From assembly GCF_913058035.1 (NCBI RefSeq), contig NZ_CAJXPA010000025.1, forward strand, positions 1-34,825: DNA of 34,825 nucleotides, in the 5' to 3' direction. Under the pieces are notes generated by a model. That model had not been told where the DNA came from. It was given only the letters and a program-made list of their open reading frames with translations, and did not search any database. This document shows positions 8,137 to 17,589 of the stretch, piece after piece (the first letter of the stretch is position 1; every line of letters starts with the position of its first letter). Source of the DNA: an uncultured Paraglaciecola sp. GTDB lineage: Bacteria > Pseudomonadota > Gammaproteobacteria > Enterobacterales > Alteromonadaceae. A program made the translations under genes and the position numbers.

Positions 8137-9360
8137 CTAGTGGTGAGCCCACTCTACTTTGCTTATGTCGATGCCTTCTTTGTACATATCCCAAAGTGGC
8201 GACATATCACGTAATTTATCTATGGCATTACGTATTACACCAATCACATAATCGATTTCAGCTTCAGTAGTAAAGCGTCCCGTAGTGAAACGGATAGAGC
8301 TATGTGCTAATTCGTCACTCAATCCTAACGCACGAAGCACGTATGAAGGCTCCAAGCTAGCAGATGTACAAGCAGAACCAGAAGACACAGCCATATCTTT
8401 CAGGGCCATAATTAAAGACTCGCCCTCAACGTAAGCAAAACTAACATTCAAATTACCTGCGATACGGCTTTCCATATCACCATTTAAATATACTGCTTCC
8501 ATATCTTTGATGCCGTTCCATAATTTGTTACGTAACATCATTAGACGTTCATTTTCAGCACCCATATCTTGTTTAGCAATCCGGAATGATTCGCCCATAC
8601 CGACTATTTGATGAGTTGCCATAGTACCAGAACGCATTCCACGTTCATGACCCCCACCGTGCATCTGCGCTTCCAGGCGTATGCGTGGCTTACGACGAAC
8701 AAACAAAGCTCCGATGCCTTTAGGACCATATGTTTTGTGGGCACAAAACGACATTAAATCGACTTTCATTGTTTGTAAATCGATGGGAACTTTACCAGTG
8801 CTTTGTGCCGCATCAACATGAAACAAAATTTTCCGTTCACGACATACTTCACCAATAGCGGCAATATCTTGGATAACACCAATTTCATTGTTTACATGCA
8901 TGATACTGACTAAAATAGTTTCAGGGCGAATGGCTGCAATTAGCTTGTCTAACAAGATTAAACCATTTGGTTCTGGATCCATGTAAGTGACTTCGTAACC
9001 TTCACGCTCTAGCTGGCGCATGGTGTCAAGCACGGCTTTATGCTCAGTCTTGAGAGTTATTAGGTGTTTGCCTTTTTTACCATAAAAATTAGCAGCACCT
9101 TTAATCGCAAGATTGTTGGATTCAGTCGCACCTGAAGTGAAAACAATTTCTCTTGGGTCAGCATTGACCAAATCAGCAATTTGGTTACGAGCAATATCGA
9201 CTGCTTCTTCTGCTACCCAGCCAAATTTGTGGGAACGAGATGCAGGATTACCGAATATGCCATCAGAAGTTAAGCAGTCTGCCATTTTGGCTGCTACACG
9301 AGGGTCGACTGGTGTAGTTGATGAATAATCCAGATAGATGGGAAGCTTTAATTCGCTCAT
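8137..9360 (-). CDS. iscS: Cysteine desulfurase IscS
   Basis: Pyridoxal-phosphate enzyme that converts cysteine to alanine and gives the sulfur, as a persulfide, to IscU and to tRNA thiolation pathways. The 407 aa match the family (E. coli 404). Visible are [12 protein letters not shown] at the N-terminus, TSGATESNN, the PLP lysine in [10 protein letters not shown] (about residue 208), and the flexible-loop active Cys in [10 protein letters not shown] (about 330). The C-terminus ([15 protein letters not shown]) keeps the IscU-docking end seen in IscS. It begins 11 bp after iscR. Confidence 0.98.
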   Translation of the reverse strand: MSELKLPIYLDYSSTTPVDPRVAAKMADCLTSDGIFGNPASRSHKFGWVAEEAVDIARNQIADLVNADPREIVFTSGATESNNLAIKGAANFYGKKGKHLITLKTEHKAVLDTMRQLEREGYEVTYMDPEPNGLILLDKLIAAIRPETILVSIMHVNNEIGVIQDIAAIGEVCRERKILFHVDAAQSTGKVPIDLQTMKVDLMSFCAHKTYGPKGIGALFVRRKPRIRLEAQMHGGGHERGMRSGTMATHQIVGMGESFRIAKQDMGAENERLMMLRNKLWNGIKDMEAVYLNGDMESRIAGNLNVSFAYVEGESLIMALKDMAVSSGSACTSASLEPSYVLRALGLSDELAHSSIRFTTGRFTTEAEIDYVIGVIRNAIDKLRDMSPLWDMYKEGIDISKVEWAHH

Positions 9361-9371
9361 TTTTTACTCCG

Positions 9372-9860
9372 CTAAAGCTGCAAACTGATAGAGATTTCGT
9401 TTGCTGCTAATTGATTAAGATGTTTATGTTTGTCTTGTCTTTCGGCTACTTGTTTCACATCATGCTGCAGCATAAGCTCGCCTAAAGTGATGCCATCTAA
9501 AAATATACTGATCCTGTCGCTAAGGCCTTCCCATAAATTATGGGTCAGACAACGTTCGCCACCTTGACAAGCTCCTTGGCCCTGACACTTAGTCGCGTCA
9601 ACAGACTCATTTACTGCTCGAATGACTTCACCAATCGATATTTCATTAGCTACGCGACCCAACTTGTAACCACCACCAGGACCGCGAACACTATTCACTA
9701 ACTTCTCTCTACGTAAACGAGAGAAAAGTTGTTCAAGATAGGACAAAGAAATTTCTTGACGCTCGGATATATCAGCTAAGGAGACAGGCCCACGTTGTGA
9801 ATGTAAAGACACATCCAACATAGCTGTCACTGCGTAACGACCTTTAGAAGTCAATTTCAT
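9372..9860 (-). CDS. iscR: Fe-S sensing Rrf2 regulator IscR
   Basis: Rrf2-family transcription factor that binds a [2Fe-2S] cluster. In the family the holo form represses the isc promoter, and both forms control other genes. I chose the ATG at 9858-9860, giving 162 aa and the canonical start [11 protein letters not shown]; an in-frame ATG 60 bp upstream would add 20 residues that the family lacks and would place the IscR operator inside the gene. The winged helix covers residues 1-60 with [13 protein letters not shown] as recognition helix, and the cluster ligands are Cys92, Cys98, Cys104 and His107, as in E. coli. Autoregulation is likely from the type-1 site just upstream. Confidence 0.97.
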   Translation of the reverse strand: MKLTSKGRYAVTAMLDVSLHSQRGPVSLADISERQEISLSYLEQLFSRLRREKLVNSVRGPGGGYKLGRVANEISIGEVIRAVNESVDATKCQGQGACQGGERCLTHNLWEGLSDRISIFLDGITLGELMLQHDVKQVAERQDKHKHLNQLAANEISISLQL

Positions 9861-9899
9861 TGTTATTAACCTATTACCAATACAGATAACAACAATTAC

Positions 9900-9924
9900 A
9901 TACCTGACTATTTTAGTCAAGTAT
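9900..9924 (-). promoter_or_regulatory. IscR type-1 operator of the isc promoter
   Basis: On the minus strand ATACTTGACTA, AAA, then TAGTCAGGTAT forms a 25-bp imperfect palindrome that fits the published type-1 IscR consensus (ATASYYGACT...AGTCRRSTAT) at every specified position. It lies 40 bp upstream of the iscR ATG. TTGACT inside it could be a -35 element, so holo-IscR would block polymerase directly. Confidence 0.88.
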
Positions 9925-9980
9925 TTAACCCTGTAGTTTAGTCAAGTATTTAACCTTGTGTTTTAGTCAAGTATTAGCTT
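9914..9980 (-). repeat. 25-bp-spaced IscR half-site repeats upstream of iscR
   Basis: The 11-bp half site TAGTCAAGTAT (plus strand) occurs at 9914-9924, 9939-9949 and 9964-9974, exactly 25 bp apart. The first two units match at 22 of 25 positions; the third is partial. The first copy is one arm of the IscR palindrome. The other two lack the opposite arm. They reach to 5 bp from the cysE stop. They may be extra IscR or polymerase contact sites, or a recent tandem duplication. Confidence 0.85.
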
Positions 9981-9984
9981 TGTG

Positions 9985-10794
9985 TTATATCTTGGGGTCG
10001 AAGGCTTCACTGACTTTTTTAATATCTTCCACATGCTCACCATCTGAGAAGTCTTCTAGCTCTAAAGTAGGTAATGATTTACCACAGACGTCACCACCCA
10101 TCTTATTAATTGCTAAACACATTTCTTCAACTTTTTTATCAACGAGATGAACATGATCCACCATCACCCCAATTGCGTGAGCTATTGGGTCAGGATTATC
10201 TGTTGCTACTGCATACGCATCAAAACCATACTTTTTTGCTATTTTTTGACGCTCACCGTCAGTTGGCGCTTCTGGTTTGTTCTGCTGGGCTACAACGCGG
10301 CCAGGAATACCTATTACCGTTGCGTTTTCTGGTACATCACGCACCACCACTGAGTTTGAACCTATTTTTGCGCCTTTGTGCATAGTAATTGGACCCAGTA
10401 CTTTTGCACCAGCACCAACCACCACGTTATCTTCCAAAGTAGGGTGCCGTTTACCTGCCGTCCAACTAGTACCACCCAGTGTGACGCCATGATACAAGGT
10501 CACATCGTTACCAATTTCTGCTGTTTCACCAATAACGACACCCATGCCGTGGTCGATAAAAAATCGTCGACCAAGTTTTGCACCAGGATGAATTTCAATG
10601 CCCGTTAACCAACGAGAAAAAGTAGAAATAGAACGTGCAAGCCATTGCCAGTTTGCTTTCCACAATCTATGGCTTAGACGGTGAAACCAAACCGCGTGCA
10701 AACCCGGATAATTAGTGACAACCTCCAAAGTATTGCGTGCGGCAGGGTCACGATGAAATACACTCTGAACATCTTCTTTCATTCTGCTGAACAT
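9985..10794 (-). CDS. cysE: Serine O-acetyltransferase
   Basis: Transfers acetyl from acetyl-CoA to L-serine, making O-acetylserine for cysteine synthesis; the family is feedback-inhibited by cysteine. The 269-aa protein has a short helical N-terminal part and then a left-handed beta-helix of hexapeptide repeats, with the family motifs [25 protein letters not shown] and [14 protein letters not shown] around residues 80-160. The catalytic Asp and His of the family are in FIDHG. It starts 7 bp after trmJ and ends just before the iscR promoter. Its place beside iscS fits a supply of cysteine for sulfur transfer. The N-terminal helical part is shorter than in the enterobacterial CysE form, so oligomeric state may differ; that is inference. 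Confidence 0.95.
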   Translation of the reverse strand: MFSRMKEDVQSVFHRDPAARNTLEVVTNYPGLHAVWFHRLSHRLWKANWQWLARSISTFSRWLTGIEIHPGAKLGRRFFIDHGMGVVIGETAEIGNDVTLYHGVTLGGTSWTAGKRHPTLEDNVVVGAGAKVLGPITMHKGAKIGSNSVVVRDVPENATVIGIPGRVVAQQNKPEAPTDGERQKIAKKYGFDAYAVATDNPDPIAHAIGVMVDHVHLVDKKVEEMCLAINKMGGDVCGKSLPTLELEDFSDGEHVEDIKKVSEAFDPKI

Positions 10795-10801
10795 AATTAA
10801 C

Positions 10802-11542
10802 CTACTGCTCTCGGTTTTTGATATATTTGTCGACCGACGCCAAGATACCGCGCAATATATTCAGTTCTTGTGTCTCTGGACGTGCCCGATTATAGAGACG
10901 TCGTAATTTGGCTATTACCATACCGGGATGTTTGGCAATGATGAAATTCGTTTTAATGAGGGTTTGTTCCAAATGACTATAAAAACCCTCAAGATCCTCG
11001 ACAAGCGGATATTCAGTGTCTTCAGGATGATTTTCTGGGTGTTGGCTACGTGATAGATTTAAGTAAGCCATCCGAAGCTCATAACATAAAGTTTGAACAG
11101 CTGCTGCTAAGTTTAAAGAACTATAATCTGGATTAGCAGGAATACACACATGAAACTGACATAACTGCAGTTCATCGTTACTTAATCCATTATTTTCACG
11201 CCCGAATACCAAAGCAACTGGGTAATTAGGTAATTCACTAATCATCTTCTCACCACAGCCTCTTGGCTCTAACATCGGCCAAGATAATGTACGTGACCGA
11301 GCGCTGGTGCCGATCACTAAGCCACAACCAGCCACAGCTTCGGACAACGTACTTACAATCTTTGCATTAGCCAATACATCCCCAGCGCCTGCAGCTAGCG
11401 CAATGGACTTGCCATCTGGTGCAGAAACTGGATCAACCAATACCAACTGACTTAGTCCCATTGTTTTCATCGCTCTAGCTGCTGAACCAATGTTACCCGT
11501 ATGGGATGTGTTAACTAAAACGATGCGAATGTTTTCTAACAT
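10802..11542 (-). CDS. trmJ: tRNA (cytidine/uridine-2'-O-)-methyltransferase TrmJ
   Basis: SPOUT-class methyltransferase that 2'-O-methylates position 32 of the tRNA anticodon loop using S-adenosylmethionine. The 246 aa match E. coli TrmJ. The N-terminal [29 protein letters not shown] is characteristic, and the trefoil-knot SAM motifs [13 protein letters not shown] and [18 protein letters not shown] lie near residues 113-150. The C-terminal helical extension is that of TrmJ rather than TrmL. It is the first gene of the trmJ-cysE pair, divergent from suhB, as in many gammaproteobacteria. Confidence 0.96.
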   Translation of the reverse strand: MLENIRIVLVNTSHTGNIGSAARAMKTMGLSQLVLVDPVSAPDGKSIALAAGAGDVLANAKIVSTLSEAVAGCGLVIGTSARSRTLSWPMLEPRGCGEKMISELPNYPVALVFGRENNGLSNDELQLCQFHVCIPANPDYSSLNLAAAVQTLCYELRMAYLNLSRSQHPENHPEDTEYPLVEDLEGFYSHLEQTLIKTNFIIAKHPGMVIAKLRRLYNRARPETQELNILRGILASVDKYIKNREQ

Positions 11543-11585
11543 ATTGAGTATTGTCTTTTGAGTTGCAAGTCACTTTTGGTCGCGA

Positions 11586-11613
11586 ACAATAGCATATATC
11601 CAACTTACCTCAA
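11586..11613 (-). promoter_or_regulatory. Candidate sigma-70 promoter of trmJ-cysE
   Basis: On the minus strand TTGAGG (11613-11608), 16-bp spacer, TATTGT (11591-11586), ending 43 bp upstream of the trmJ ATG. It is a reasonable but not strong match. Confidence 0.35.
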
Positions 11614-11703
11614 AATGACGTTTCAACATAATACAAGGTAGATCAAGCAACGATATATCTCGTAACGTGGGGACTAATAAGGAGTATATCAAAAATATTT
11701 TGA

Positions 11704-11731
11704 TTGCTTAATTAAGCTTTTTTGGTACACT
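11704..11731 (+). promoter_or_regulatory. Candidate promoter of suhB with GC-rich discriminator
   Basis: TTGCTT (11704-11709), 16-bp spacer, TACACT (11726-11731), then ACGCGGCGA. A GC-rich discriminator after the -10 is typical of promoters subject to ppGpp (stringent) control. It would give an ~75-nt leader before the suhB ATG at 11815. Confidence 0.4.
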
Positions 11732-11814
11732 ACGCGGCGATTTTTTGGCTTGGCAGTTTATATATATATCTTGCAAAGTTATATTTAATGTTCTTTTAAA
11801 ATTGGTGGTTTACT

Positions 11815-12588
11815 ATGCATCCTATGCTTAATATAGCGATCCGTGCTGCACGGGCAGCGGGCAACATCATTGCTAATGGGTTTGATAATCAGACTGACTT
11901 GCAAACTGAAGCAAAAGGCGACAACGATTACGTCACTCGTATTGACAGGGAGGCCGAAAAAGCCATAATTCACAAAATCAAGTTATCCTACCCAGAACAC
12001 AGTTTTGTGGGTGAAGAAGGTGGCGTGGTTGAGGGTGACAATGACTTTAAATGGGTAATAGACCCATTAGATGGAACCACTAATTTTATTAAAGGCATTC
12101 CTCACTTTGCGGTATCCATTGCCTTAATGCATAAGGGCCGCCTAGATCAAAGTGTTATATTTGACCCCATACGTGGCGAGTTATTTACAGCTAGCAGAGG
12201 TGCAGGTGCACAGCTTAACGGTTTTCGAATACGCGCCAGTAAAGCTAAAGAGTTAAGCCAAACTATACTAGCCACATCTTTCCCTTTCAAAAATAAAACC
12301 AAATTGCCTCAGTATTTAGAAAGTTTCAATAAAATATTCATGCAATCAGGCGATATACGTCGCAGTGGTTCTGCAGCTTTAGATTTAGCTTATGTTGCAG
12401 CCGGCCGTTATGACGGTTATTGGGAGAGTGGACTAAAACCTTGGGATATGGCAGCCGGTGAATTGATGGTGCGTGAATCTGGTGGATTGGTTACAGACTT
12501 TTCTGGTGGTAACGACCCCATGCATAAAGGCGAAATCGTGGCAGGTAGCCCTAAAGTTGTACAAATTTTAGTGAAACACTTGAAGTAA
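11815..12588 (+). CDS. suhB: Inositol monophosphatase family protein SuhB
   Basis: Mg2+-dependent phosphatase of the inositol monophosphatase family. E. coli SuhB also binds RNA polymerase/NusA and helps rRNA antitermination. The 257-aa protein has the metal-site motifs GEEGG (about residue 66), DPLDGTTNF (about 83-91) and WDMAAGELMVRESGG (about 209-223). Length and position, divergent from trmJ, match E. coli suhB. Whether the main role is enzymatic or in transcription cannot be told from sequence. Confidence 0.95.
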   Translation: MHPMLNIAIRAARAAGNIIANGFDNQTDLQTEAKGDNDYVTRIDREAEKAIIHKIKLSYPEHSFVGEEGGVVEGDNDFKWVIDPLDGTTNFIKGIPHFAVSIALMHKGRLDQSVIFDPIRGELFTASRGAGAQLNGFRIRASKAKELSQTILATSFPFKNKTKLPQYLESFNKIFMQSGDIRRSGSAALDLAYVAAGRYDGYWESGLKPWDMAAGELMVRESGGLVTDFSGGNDPMHKGEIVAGSPKVVQILVKHLK

Positions 12589-12605
12589 GATTTACACAAA
12601 TTTTC

Positions 12606-12632
12606 AAGGCGAGCATTAGCTCGCCTTTTTTA
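12606..12632 (+). terminator. Intrinsic terminator of suhB
   Basis: AAGGCGAGC (12606-12614), loop ATTA, GCTCGCCTT (12619-12627), followed by a T-run; starts 17 bp after the suhB stop. A textbook rho-independent terminator. Confidence 0.95.
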
Positions 12633-12911
12633 CATCTTTTGCTCTGAAAACTAACTGCCTGTTTCATGTATTCGTTCCATATAATCCCAATGATTTTGGC
12701 TATAGGAAGAATAAAAAAATTCTGAAAATTGGAATGTAAAATTCTTGACCCTATGTGGTAAACAATTTTATTGTTTTTTATTTTTTTTATCCAATACCTC
12801 AATTAATTATCTAAGCAACATTAAGAGCCTGATTTTGTAATACTTCATCTCCTTGCTACCGTCATGCAGACCCAAAATTTTTGGGTATACACTTTCCTAT
12901 TTTTATATTTT

Positions 12912-15900
12912 TCATTTTATAGCTTGTTTGCGCCATAACAAATAAACAACAGGCACAATAATCAATGACAGCAAAAGAGCGCTCGCCATTCCGCCTACCA
13001 TAGGAGCAGCGATACGGCTCATGACTTCTGAACCTGTACCAGAGCCATATAAAACTGGTAATAGGCCTATCATAATTGTGGCAACTGTCATCATAACGGG
13101 TCTCACTCTAAGTCCAGCCCCCTGCATTACCGTATCGATCAACTCTTCCAGACTAGGTTTAGTGAGGTTTTTTTGGTGCGTTTGTATCAATTTATTGTAG
13201 GACTGATTGAGATAAACCAACATAATCACACCGATCTCTGCTGCCACGCCGGCCAGTGCGATAAAACCAACACCGGATGCAACAGATAGGTTGAAGTTTT
13301 CTATATACAACAACCAAATGCCGCCAATTAGTGCCAGAGGTAAAGTTCCTATAATAATGGCGACTTCAACAAAACTGCGAAAACTGAGATATAACAAAAT
13401 AACAATTATCGCTAAGGTTAGAGGCAATACATAGGCCAACTTCTCTTTAGCCCGTTGCATATATTCATATTGACCAGCCCAATTTAAGCTATAACCCGTC
13501 GGCAGGTCTAATTCTTTAGATAATAACTGCTTTGCATTTTCAACATAGCTTCCAACATCAATATCTTTAATATCAATGTAGGTCCAACCGTTTATTCGCG
13601 CATTCTCACTTTTTATACCAGGCGGGCCATCTTCTATGTAAATTTCAGCTACATCCGCCAGGGCGATGCGTTGTCCACTTGGTGTGACAACAGGCAATAA
13701 GGCAAGTTGTTCCGGCGAATCCCGATAACTTTGTGGGTAACGTAAGTTGATAGGATAACGCTCCAAACCTTCTACCGATTCAGATACGTTCACTCCTCCA
13801 ATAGCAGTAGATATGACTTGTTGCACATCCGCAATATTTAATCCATAACGAGAGGCTAGTTCACGCTTAATATCAATTTTTATATAACGACCACCCACCA
13901 CCCTTTCCGAATATACTGAAGCGGTGCCTGGCAGCTGAGAAAGAATTTGTTCTATATCTTGTCCGATTCGTTGAATAATACCCAAGTCACCCCCTGCTAC
14001 CTTGATACCAACAGGTGTTTTAATTCCTGTAGCAAGCATATCAATACGGGTTTTTATTGGCATCACCCAAGCGTTGGTTAACCCTGGAAACTGCACCAGC
14101 TCATTCAACATCTCACGCAATTTTTCGGTTGTCATACCTTCACGCCACAATTCTTTAGGTTTGAGCTTAATAAAAGTTTCAATCATTGTCAGTGGAGCAG
14201 GATCAGTAGCTGTTTCGGCGCGCCCAATTTTTCCAAATACATGTTCTACTTCAGGAACCGTAGCAATTAGCTTATCAGTTTGTTGTAACAGCTCACGTGC
14301 CTTACCTATTGATAAACCGGCATAAGTAGTTGGCATATACATTAAATCTCCTTCATCTAAAGGAGGAATAAACTCACTACCGAGTTTGTTGATAGGATAA
14401 AAACCCACCACAGCAATAAGCAAGGTAATCAACACTGTAAACTTTGGGTAATTCAAAACGAGTCGTAAAACAGGTAAGTAAATGGCCACTAACAACCGGT
14501 TGAGTGGGTTCTTTTTTTCACTCACGATTTTACCGCGAATAAAATATCCCATCAGCACGGGCACAAGGGTAATAGCTAAGCCTGCTGACGCCGCCATTGC
14601 ATAAGTTTTAGTATAGGCAAGGGGGGCAAACATCTTACCTTCCTGTGCTTCTAAAATAAATACTGGTAAAAAACTCACGGTGATAATCAATAGACTAAAA
14701 AACAAGGCAGGACCTACCTCGGATGCTGACTTTGCCACCACCTGCCAACGATTTTCATTAGTGAGAGGTGTTTTTTCCATATGTTTATGCATATTCTCAA
14801 TCATCACTATCGCACCATCAGTCATAGCACCAATTGCGATGGCAATGCCCCCTAGCGACATAATATTGGCGTTGACCCCTTGCCAATACATAATGATGAA
14901 TGACACAAGAATGCCTATAGGCAAACTGATAACAGCTACAATTGAGGAACGGATATGAAACAAAAATACAGCACAAACTAAAGCAACAATCAGCAGCTCT
15001 TCGCCTAGTTTAGACCATAGATTTTCCACAGCTCGAGTAATCAAATCTGAACGATCATACACCGTCACTATTTCGACTCCTTCAGGCAAACTGTCTTTTA
15101 ATGTGTCTAATTTTTGTTTTACCCCAGCAATGGTTTGTTGTGCATTTTCACCAAAACGCATCACCACTACAGCACCTGTGACTTCGCCTTCACCATTAAG
15201 CTCTGCAATGCCTCTGCGCATCTGTGGACCAACACGAATATCTGCAACGTCTCTGAGTAATAAGGGTGTTCCTCTATTATTGATCCCCAGAGGAATAAGG
15301 GCTAAGTCTTGAATTGATTGAATATATCCAGAAGCACTGACCATATACTCGGCTTCAGCCATCTCGATAACAGAAGCGCCCACTTCTTGATTACCCTGTT
15401 TGATGGCTAGCTGAATAAGACTTAATGGAATGCCATATGCTCGTAATTTATCTGGGTCGACTATAATTTGGTATTGTTTGACCATGCCCCCAATCGAAGC
15501 GACTTCTGATACCCCAGATACAGTTTGTAATTCAAATTTAAGAAACCAATCTTGAATAGCACGCAACTGACTCAGGTCATGTTTTCCAGTTCTGTCTACA
15601 AGTGCATATAAGTAAATCCAGCCCACACCCGTTGCATCAGGACCTAGTTGCGGTTTTGCCGCAGCTGGTAGGCGGGGTGATACTTGTGACAAATACTCCA
15701 TGACCCTACTACGTGCCCAGTAAAGGTCAGTTTTATCATCAAATATAATATATACAAAGGAGTCACCAAAAAACGAAAAACCACGCACTGTTTTGGCACC
15801 CGGAACAGATAACATGGCAGTAGTAAGAGGGTATGTCACTTGATCTTCGACAACTTGAGGTGACTGTCCGGGGTAATTGGTTTTAATAATCACTTGCACA

Positions 15901-16031
15901 TCAGACAGATCAGGTAAAGCATCAACGGGTGTATTTCGAAGTGCAAATAATCCAAAGCCAATAATAATAAAAGTAGTCAGCAACACAAAAAATCTATTCG
16001 TAATTGACCAATGAATAACTCGTTCAATCAT
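12912..16031 (-). CDS. cusA: CusA-like heavy-metal efflux RND transporter
   Basis: Inner-membrane proton-driven pump of the HME-RND class; with the CusB- and CusC-like proteins it would form a tripartite channel exporting Cu(I)/Ag(I) to the outside. The 1039 aa are typical (E. coli CusA 1047). The three methionines that form the copper site in E. coli CusA are conserved by motif: DLMYMPTT (about residue 565), PLTMIETF (about 615) and RIDMLATGIK (about 664). The proton-relay Asp is in AIGAMTDGAIVMIEN (about 405). Two sets of membrane segments flank the usual periplasmic loops. The Met triad points to Cu/Ag over Co/Zn/Cd (CzcA). The gene overlaps cusB by 8 bp. Confidence 0.93.
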   Translation of the reverse strand: MIERVIHWSITNRFFVLLTTFIIIGFGLFALRNTPVDALPDLSDVQVIIKTNYPGQSPQVVEDQVTYPLTTAMLSVPGAKTVRGFSFFGDSFVYIIFDDKTDLYWARSRVMEYLSQVSPRLPAAAKPQLGPDATGVGWIYLYALVDRTGKHDLSQLRAIQDWFLKFELQTVSGVSEVASIGGMVKQYQIIVDPDKLRAYGIPLSLIQLAIKQGNQEVGASVIEMAEAEYMVSASGYIQSIQDLALIPLGINNRGTPLLLRDVADIRVGPQMRRGIAELNGEGEVTGAVVVMRFGENAQQTIAGVKQKLDTLKDSLPEGVEIVTVYDRSDLITRAVENLWSKLGEELLIVALVCAVFLFHIRSSIVAVISLPIGILVSFIIMYWQGVNANIMSLGGIAIAIGAMTDGAIVMIENMHKHMEKTPLTNENRWQVVAKSASEVGPALFFSLLIITVSFLPVFILEAQEGKMFAPLAYTKTYAMAASAGLAITLVPVLMGYFIRGKIVSEKKNPLNRLLVAIYLPVLRLVLNYPKFTVLITLLIAVVGFYPINKLGSEFIPPLDEGDLMYMPTTYAGLSIGKARELLQQTDKLIATVPEVEHVFGKIGRAETATDPAPLTMIETFIKLKPKELWREGMTTEKLREMLNELVQFPGLTNAWVMPIKTRIDMLATGIKTPVGIKVAGGDLGIIQRIGQDIEQILSQLPGTASVYSERVVGGRYIKIDIKRELASRYGLNIADVQQVISTAIGGVNVSESVEGLERYPINLRYPQSYRDSPEQLALLPVVTPSGQRIALADVAEIYIEDGPPGIKSENARINGWTYIDIKDIDVGSYVENAKQLLSKELDLPTGYSLNWAGQYEYMQRAKEKLAYVLPLTLAIIVILLYLSFRSFVEVAIIIGTLPLALIGGIWLLYIENFNLSVASGVGFIALAGVAAEIGVIMLVYLNQSYNKLIQTHQKNLTKPSLEELIDTVMQGAGLRVRPVMMTVATIMIGLLPVLYGSGTGSEVMSRIAAPMVGGMASALLLSLIIVPVVYLLWRKQAIK

Positions 16032-17589
16032 GGTTATGTCCCTGCATTTGCTCTTGCTCTTGCTCTTGAAGAATTAGTACATAGTCAATAATCAAGAAGT
16101 CACCGTTTTTAATTTCAAACGTGAAACGTATTTTGTCACCTTGCTGTAGTTCGTTCAGAAATACACGTTCAGAAAAAACAAAATCTAGAGTTGCTGGGCC
16201 TCGCTCCCACTTTTCAATAGGCCCACGGCTAATATTAGCCACGCGAGTCTGAACGTTAATTTGGTTAATAACCCCCTCAACATTGGCTGAGTCAAATTGG
16301 CTTTCATAGTTTTCTTGGCTTTCATGGTTTTCATGATGAGCTTTATCATCTTGATTTTCTTGATGATGTTGATGCTCTTCTGCAGTGATAGCTGACATAC
16401 GCATAAAATCAGAATGGATACTACTCTCAGAGTCCAATAAAAACTGCGCTGAGACCACTATTTGTTCACCTTCTTTCACACCACCCAATATTTGCGCAGA
16501 CTTATTAGTAACCTGTCCTAGGATCACCGCAACAGATTTGTATTGCCCTTGCCCCATCACTAATACCACTCGATTTTGAGTGCCAGTGCGAATAACAGCT
16601 TCCTTAGGCACCATTAACGTTTGCTGTCCAGAGTCAGTATGAATGATGACATGAGCAAACATATTTGGCTTTAGTAACATATCAACATTATCAAAACGCA
16701 ACCTCACCTTTAAAGTGCGCGTTTGAGCATCAAGGGTGGGATACACATAATCGACCTGCCCTTGCCATGTTTTGCCTGGTACAAAACCCAGAGTCATAGT
16801 GACCAACTGACCGACTTTAACCTGAGCAGCTTGACGTTCGAACACCTCAGCTTTAACCCATACATCATCCAATGCACCAATAGACATTAAAGTGGTACCG
16901 GGCTTTACGTAAAATCCTTCTCTAATATCTAGATTATCTATCACGCCGGATTGCGGTGCGTTAAATACGATAGTTTGTTGTACCACTTGAGTACTTTTAA
17001 GTCGCCTTAGGGTTTCTTTGGGCATTTGTAATGCTAATAAGCGACTTTCTGCCGCTGACGTTAATTCTTGATTGTTACGCCTTTTTGCCAGTAAGTATTC
17101 CTCTTGTGCATTCACAAGCTCAGGTGAATACAAGGCATACAGAGGCTCGCCTTTATTTACCTGCTCACCTGCCGCTTTGATATAAAGTTTTTCAATCCAG
17201 CCTTCAACACGAGGATGTACATGCAACAGATTGTTTTCATTGTACTGCACATAACCTACTGTTTTTATGGTCTCCTGAAGTATATCTAGCTTAACCTTTG
17301 CGGTCCTCACACCTAAATTATTAATAACATTTGGCGAGATACGAACCACACCAAGATCTGTGTCTTTGGAAGAGTCTGCAAAAACAGGCACTAATTCCAT
17401 GCCCATGGGTGATTTTCCGGGCACATCACGTCGAAAATTAGGATCCATGGGTGCCACCCAATAAATGGGATCTGCACTAGCGGGCATTGGTATATTCATT
17501 TCCTGGGATATTAACTGTGAATAGATAGTAGTAGTTAATATTGTACCGACCACTCCACCGACAATGACGGCATATAGCGTTTTCATCAA
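16024..17589 (-). CDS. cusB: CusB-like periplasmic adaptor with C-terminal CusF-like domain
   Basis: Periplasmic adaptor (membrane fusion protein) linking the RND pump to the outer-membrane channel. An N-terminal hydrophobic anchor (residues about 5-27) precedes a heavy-metal-binding motif, YWVAPMDPNFRRDVPGKSPMGMELVPVF (two-part: YWVAPMDP and PGKSPMGMELVPV, about residues 43-70). Hairpin, lipoyl and beta-barrel domains follow. From about residue 400 comes a His/Glu/Gln-rich linker (HQHH, AHHENH), then a domain aligning with CusF (GVINQINV to the end). The CusF copper ligands (His, Trp and two Met, usually in a WPEMTM-like motif) are absent: the matching segment reads ERGPATLDF. So the fold is kept, but copper binding there is doubtful. 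The stop of cusC and the start codon overlap by 4 bp, and the end overlaps cusA. Confidence 0.9.
   Translation of the reverse strand: MMKTLYAVIVGGVVGTILTTTIYSQLISQEMNIPMPASADPIYWVAPMDPNFRRDVPGKSPMGMELVPVFADSSKDTDLGVVRISPNVINNLGVRTAKVKLDILQETIKTVGYVQYNENNLLHVHPRVEGWIEKLYIKAAGEQVNKGEPLYALYSPELVNAQEEYLLAKRRNNQELTSAAESRLLALQMPKETLRRLKSTQVVQQTIVFNAPQSGVIDNLDIREGFYVKPGTTLMSIGALDDVWVKAEVFERQAAQVKVGQLVTMTLGFVPGKTWQGQVDYVYPTLDAQTRTLKVRLRFDNVDMLLKPNMFAHVIIHTDSGQQTLMVPKEAVIRTGTQNRVVLVMGQGQYKSVAVILGQVTNKSAQILGGVKEGEQIVVSAQFLLDSESSIHSDFMRMSAITAEEHQHHQENQDDKAHHENHESQENYESQFDSANVEGVINQINVQTRVANISRGPIEKWERGPATLDFVFSERVFLNELQQGDKIRFTFEIKNGDFLIIDYVLILQEQEQEQMQGHNHD

Noticed and set aside
9861-9920. 20-residue N-terminal extension of iscR
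   Set aside because: The extension overlaps the IscR operator and the family starts at [11 protein letters not shown] / [11 protein letters not shown]; the internal ATG at 9858-9860 fits.
12870-12886. ACCCAAAA/TTTTGGGT inverted repeat as the cusA terminator
   Set aside because: The arms are almost without a loop, AU-rich at the apex and followed by no T-run on the minus strand; too weak to call.
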